DNA from: Struthidea cinerea
Lineage: Eukaryota; Chordata; Aves; Passeriformes; Corcoracidae
Direction of reading: 5' to 3'
Length of the DNA: 64,000 nucleotides
NCBI GenBank assembly: GCA_013397865.1
Contig: VZTI01001782.1
Span: 997,956-1,061,955, forward strand
The position numbers and the translations under genes were made by a program. A model generated the notes under the pieces. It saw only the letters and a program-made list of their open reading frames with translations. It had not been told where the DNA came from and searched no databases. Below are positions 60,541 to 64,000 of the stretch, in pieces; within the stretch, counting starts at the first letter, position 1, and each line of letters starts with the position of its first letter.

Positions 60541-61862
60541 TCTTTCACAGACCCACCCAGCAGCACAGGAAGCTGATGATTTTTTTTCCCTTTCCAACAT
60601 AAATGAAACAAAAGATTCACTAGTGAAAGGGCACCACTAGCAGCCATAAATTAGATTTCTGGAAAGTCAAATTCTTGCTGTTTTATCAGTGGGTGTGGTT
60701 CCTGTTGCACATGGGGCTTTTGGGAGAAAGTGGGCTGCAGGAATGATGTCAAGGCAGTGAGATCCTTTTCCTAGGCTGGGTCACGGTGATTGATGGGCAG
60801 TTGGGGGGTTATATCGTTAATTTATTTTCCAATGGTTTTTAAGGCTGTAACTCATCATAAAAATCCAGTTTTTGCCTGCCCTGTCATATCTTCTTATAAA
60901 ATATAAGTGATCTTCTAGTCTAAATTTGGCAAGTGCATGCTATAGGCATAAAAGAAGGTTACAAATAAGAAGTGATTTGGCCACAGATGATGATCAAAAC
61001 CTCTGTGGAATCGGCTTTCAGGCAAACATTCTTGAATGTAACCTTACACTTCATTGCCCTTTTGTTTTTTTTTTTTTTATCCAACCCTAAACTAAACCCT
61101 TGTTTGGGTAAAGGATTTCCTTGTCGTCTGATTGTGTTCTGCTCATGTCTGATCCCCAGGGGAAATCCCTGCTGGTGTAATGATGATGGTGAGCCATAAC
61201 ATCCTTCACCCGGAAATGACCTGTGATTGCTATGGTTTTGTTCTGTGATAGTAGCTCTCTCTAACCCTTACAGAGTGAGCAGCCAGAGAATGACTTGTGT
61301 GCTCTTCACCCCACCTGAGGGGCCCAGTGACAGGTGAACATCACTGTTTGTTCTCCTGGGGTTCAGCATGTCTTTGGGAGGGGACAGGTGTGCTTGGACA
61401 CACAAACAGTGCTTCCATTGAGACAACACACAGAGAAGGGACTGAAGGCATGGCAAAGCATTGTCAACAGAACTTATTAACAAATAACCAAGCAGAAGAA
61501 TTTATTGCACATAAATTCTGAAACCAATTATAACTCCTTTGGGGCCTGGGTAATGAAAAGTCTCCTGTGTGTGCTTTCAAAGCACTATAAATCTGATGTA
61601 TTCTTCCGTGTCCTCATCTAGAAAATGGGTCTAGTGGTGTGGGCTACAGCAAGCTGAATGCACTGGTTATTGCCACCCATCTACTCTGAACTGGCAGCAA
61701 AACAAAGAATTCTATTTAGGATCGGCAGACTTTTTAGTAGTTTGGGGTTTTTTTATTAATTTTATTTTGAGTTTTGCTGTGGCTGTTGTTGATTTGCTTT
61801 TGGTGGGGCAGAGGTGTTTCTCTGTCTGTTTGATTGTTTAAAATAAAACAATGGCCACTTCC
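60541..61862. other. Unique noncoding sequence
   Basis: No gene recognised. T-homopolymer runs lie near 61064-61080 and 61748-61755. The open frames (75 codons or fewer) have no family features. Confidence 0.55.
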
Positions 61863-62488
61863 TGTCTTGGGGTGACTTTATGATGTGTATCCCCTATCGT
61901 TACTCTATGCCCACCAATTTTTTCTGTGCCTTTAAACTGAGCCTGAGAGGGGAGAGAGAAAAAAAACTAAATGAACTTTTCAAAGCAGCTGTTTCAAGGA
62001 CACCAACACACTCCTCTGCTTCTGTGGCAGCAAGGCGGAGGGGGAAAACACCCTTGGTGCTTTTCAGCCAGCTTTTCGGCTCTTCTTTTTTTCCCAGAGG
62101 GAGAAGGAAAGTTGAACTTTGTTCTCCTGGGACTTTGGTTTTTCTGCTTCTCTTCTGGACTGTTTCAACAACATCTGAACGCATCGGGAGAATTTTTGCC
62201 GAGGCCCGGAGGTGGGCCCACGCCCTCACCAACCCAACTCCGAGGAGGAGACAGACCACACCTACAGAAGGACTCTGAAATCTTCCCAGGTTTTCTCTCC
62301 ACAGCGAGAGATTTCATTATTTAGCAGTATTATTTTTTTCCTGTGTGTTTGTTACATAAATAGTTTTTATCTCTTTCACCTTCCTTCAAGGAAAATTTCT
62401 TTTTTCCCCGAACCTGGTGGGGGAGGGGTGATTGTAACCTGCTTTCAATCAGAGGATATTTTCCTCCAAATTTGTCCAAACTGGGACA
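61863..62488 (+). mobile_element. Probable ERV1-like solo LTR (plus strand)
   Basis: The block opens TGTCTTGGGGTGACTTTATG and closes CAAACTGGGACA, so it has TG...CA termini and about 625 bases. It contains GAGGGGAGAGAGAAAAAAAC, CTCCTGGGACTTTGGTTTTT, GCCGAGGCCCGGAGGTGGGC, a TACATAAATAG stretch (about 62354) and ATCAGAGGATATTTTCCTCC. I recognise it as resembling a repeat common in songbird genomes. GC content is locally higher than its surroundings. It carries open frames of 117-132 codons on both strands, which are repeat-derived. No matching flanking duplication was seen. Confidence 0.6.
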
Positions 62489-64000
62489 ATGACCTATTTT
62501 GAGATGTATTTAATTTAATTTCTATTGTCATTGTATGTTCCAGGATGCATGCAGATTCCTGTCCATGAGTAAACACTCCTCATAACTGTAGTTGTAGAGA
62601 GATGGCAGGACAGAATCTGCAATATGCTTAGGACTTTTCATCTTAAACCACCTGAATCTAAACTGATTGTAAATTTAAATTTCAAAAAGTTCTATATGTC
62701 AATCCCTTTGCAGAAAAAAATAGATAGGAATAGTGAAGAGACTATGTTTAATTATTATAACGATTACAAAACTAGATATATCTATACCACATGCACCTGG
62801 TAGCCTGAATAATTATACAAATGGTGAGGGAAAAAATGGCTGTGAAATTGTCAGTGTCTGCAAGTAGATTCAGCAAATAAGAGAGGAGGGTCGAAGAGCT
62901 AAACTTAATTGCCAGGGTGTTTATGCAGGTAGGATTTTCTGCTTGGCTGTTTTAACTGACTTGGGGCAGTGAGTCAGAAAGCAGCAGCTCATTGTAGTCC
63001 CATCCTTATTCCTGAAATTACCTCCCTCTTTGTGGCTTCACTGTGTTTCCATCTTTCTTGATAGTAGCATTTGGGACCAAAGGATATATTGCTCTGCAAT
63101 ATCTTTATGCATCCTACATCTGCTGTACCAGGCCTGAGATAAACCCTACAACTCAGGTCACGTTCTAGCTCAGCCTTGTTCGCAGGTGGAGTTTTGAGCA
63201 ATGCTCTTTGCTACTTGCAGCTGGCTTCCAAATTTTAATTGATTTCTCAACTAGACTGAAATGACAGGCTGACATTTTTTCTATAAGATCTACTCTTTTG
63301 GGTGATATCTAAGCATGGTAGATTTTTGGACTACAATGATGCATTGTGACAGAGCATAATAGAGCTCAGGAATTACTTTTACTGGGAAATGATGTAGGGC
63401 TGGTTCTGTGCTTAGCTCATGTGTGTCTCGAGCTGCTACTGCAGTCTTGGGTGAAGGGAGTGAACTCAGAAAATGGAAAACATCAGGTTTTTAGATCACC
63501 TGAAAAAGAATTGGTCTGGGAGAATCTGAACTAGCAGTGAGCAGGTCTCTTTCTTGGTACTGGGTAGAACTAACTGGATAATTGACAGTGGAGGATGTTT
63601 CTTCACTTCTGCTGCAGTGATGTGCTCTGCCCCAAGCCACAGAGCTGGGCAGCACAGGGAAGAGGATAGAGACATCTGCCAAGCTTTGGGCTCCAAGCTG
63701 TAGGGTACCAGTCATGACATGGTTCCTGTACCTGGCAGCAAAGTTCCCAGGCGGGAGGAGGAAAAGGACATAAAACCAACAGGGAATGAAGGTGGGAGGT
63801 TGGCATGCTTTAGTGATGTGTGAGATTTGTTAGATAGGGAGAAGAAACAAGCTATGGGATGCCAAATCTTTTGACAGGAGCATGGAAGGATTGGAGAAAT
63901 GCTACCAGAGCCAGAGAGGGAGGTCTTTAATTCAACTTTCTGACCAGGACTACAAAGAAAGGGGAGGGGTAAGAAGATGGCAAGGGTGTGCTCATAAGAA
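62489..64000. other. Unique noncoding sequence to the window end
   Basis: No gene or repeat recognised. AT-rich to about 62900. The open frames near 63346-63806 (67-74 codons) overlap on both strands and have no domain. Any feature crossing the right edge cannot be judged. Confidence 0.5.

Noticed and set aside
60259..60647. Open frames of 113-126 codons with repeated Gly-Arg-Glu-Lys or Leu-Pro-Phe-Ser type units
   Set aside because: These are translations of the (TTCCC)n array and its internal gap; a pentanucleotide repeat yields a five-residue period in every frame.
61880..62324. Frames of 117-132 codons as a possible gene
   Set aside because: They sit inside a block with LTR-type termini and the look of a dispersed songbird repeat.
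1..64000. tRNA, rRNA, CRISPR arrays, bacterial operons or phage modules
   Set aside because: No tRNA box A/B pair with cloverleaf, no rRNA core sequence and no regularly spaced direct repeats were seen. The repeat content is that of a bird genome.

Overview
This window reads as vertebrate, and specifically avian, nuclear DNA; a songbird is likely. The evidence is a set of CR1-type LINE fragments, several ending in the avian octamer tail (ATTCTATG-type), and several solo LTRs resembling ERVL-, ERVK- and ERV1-like families common in bird genomes. There are no operons, tRNA or rRNA genes, CRISPR arrays or compact coding architecture. Apart from one CpG island the base composition is AT-moderate and CpG-poor. 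Most open reading frames are chance runs of tens of codons, or lie in repeats or across assembly gaps.

Layout: 1-14 kb is mostly unique noncoding sequence with three CR1 fragments, an A-rich tract and a TA/CA microsatellite. 14-20.6 kb is a repeat cluster: two ERVL-like solo LTRs on the + strand and three CR1 fragments. 20.6-26.7 kb is unique sequence. 26.74-28.12 kb is a strong CpG island interrupted by a 622-base assembly gap. It is the only credible gene start in the window, with a candidate first coding exon on the minus strand (25 coding bases ending at a GTGAGT donor). Competing start and splice signals on the plus strand leave the direction unsettled.

28-41 kb holds more CR1 (including a longer copy retaining the end of its second ORF) and a 65-bp tandem duplication. 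At 41.4 kb there is a minus-strand ERVL-like LTR. At 46.6-47.7 kb an ERVL-like LTR on the + strand is split by a different, minus-strand LTR, with a 6-bp direct repeat bracketing the insertion. 48-60 kb is unique sequence apart from a CR1 copy, an 8-bp-unit minisatellite and a probable minus-strand LTR. A (TTCCC)n array at 60.3 kb contains a second assembly gap (162 bases), and a probable ERV1-like LTR occupies 61.86-62.49 kb.

No protein-coding gene can be delimited with confidence. The window is best described as intergenic or intronic DNA around one CpG-island promoter. I found no evidence of a new biological system. The points most worth following are the promoter hidden by the gap, the nested LTRs and the gap-bearing polypyrimidine array. 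All repeat family names come from recognition by eye, not from a database search.
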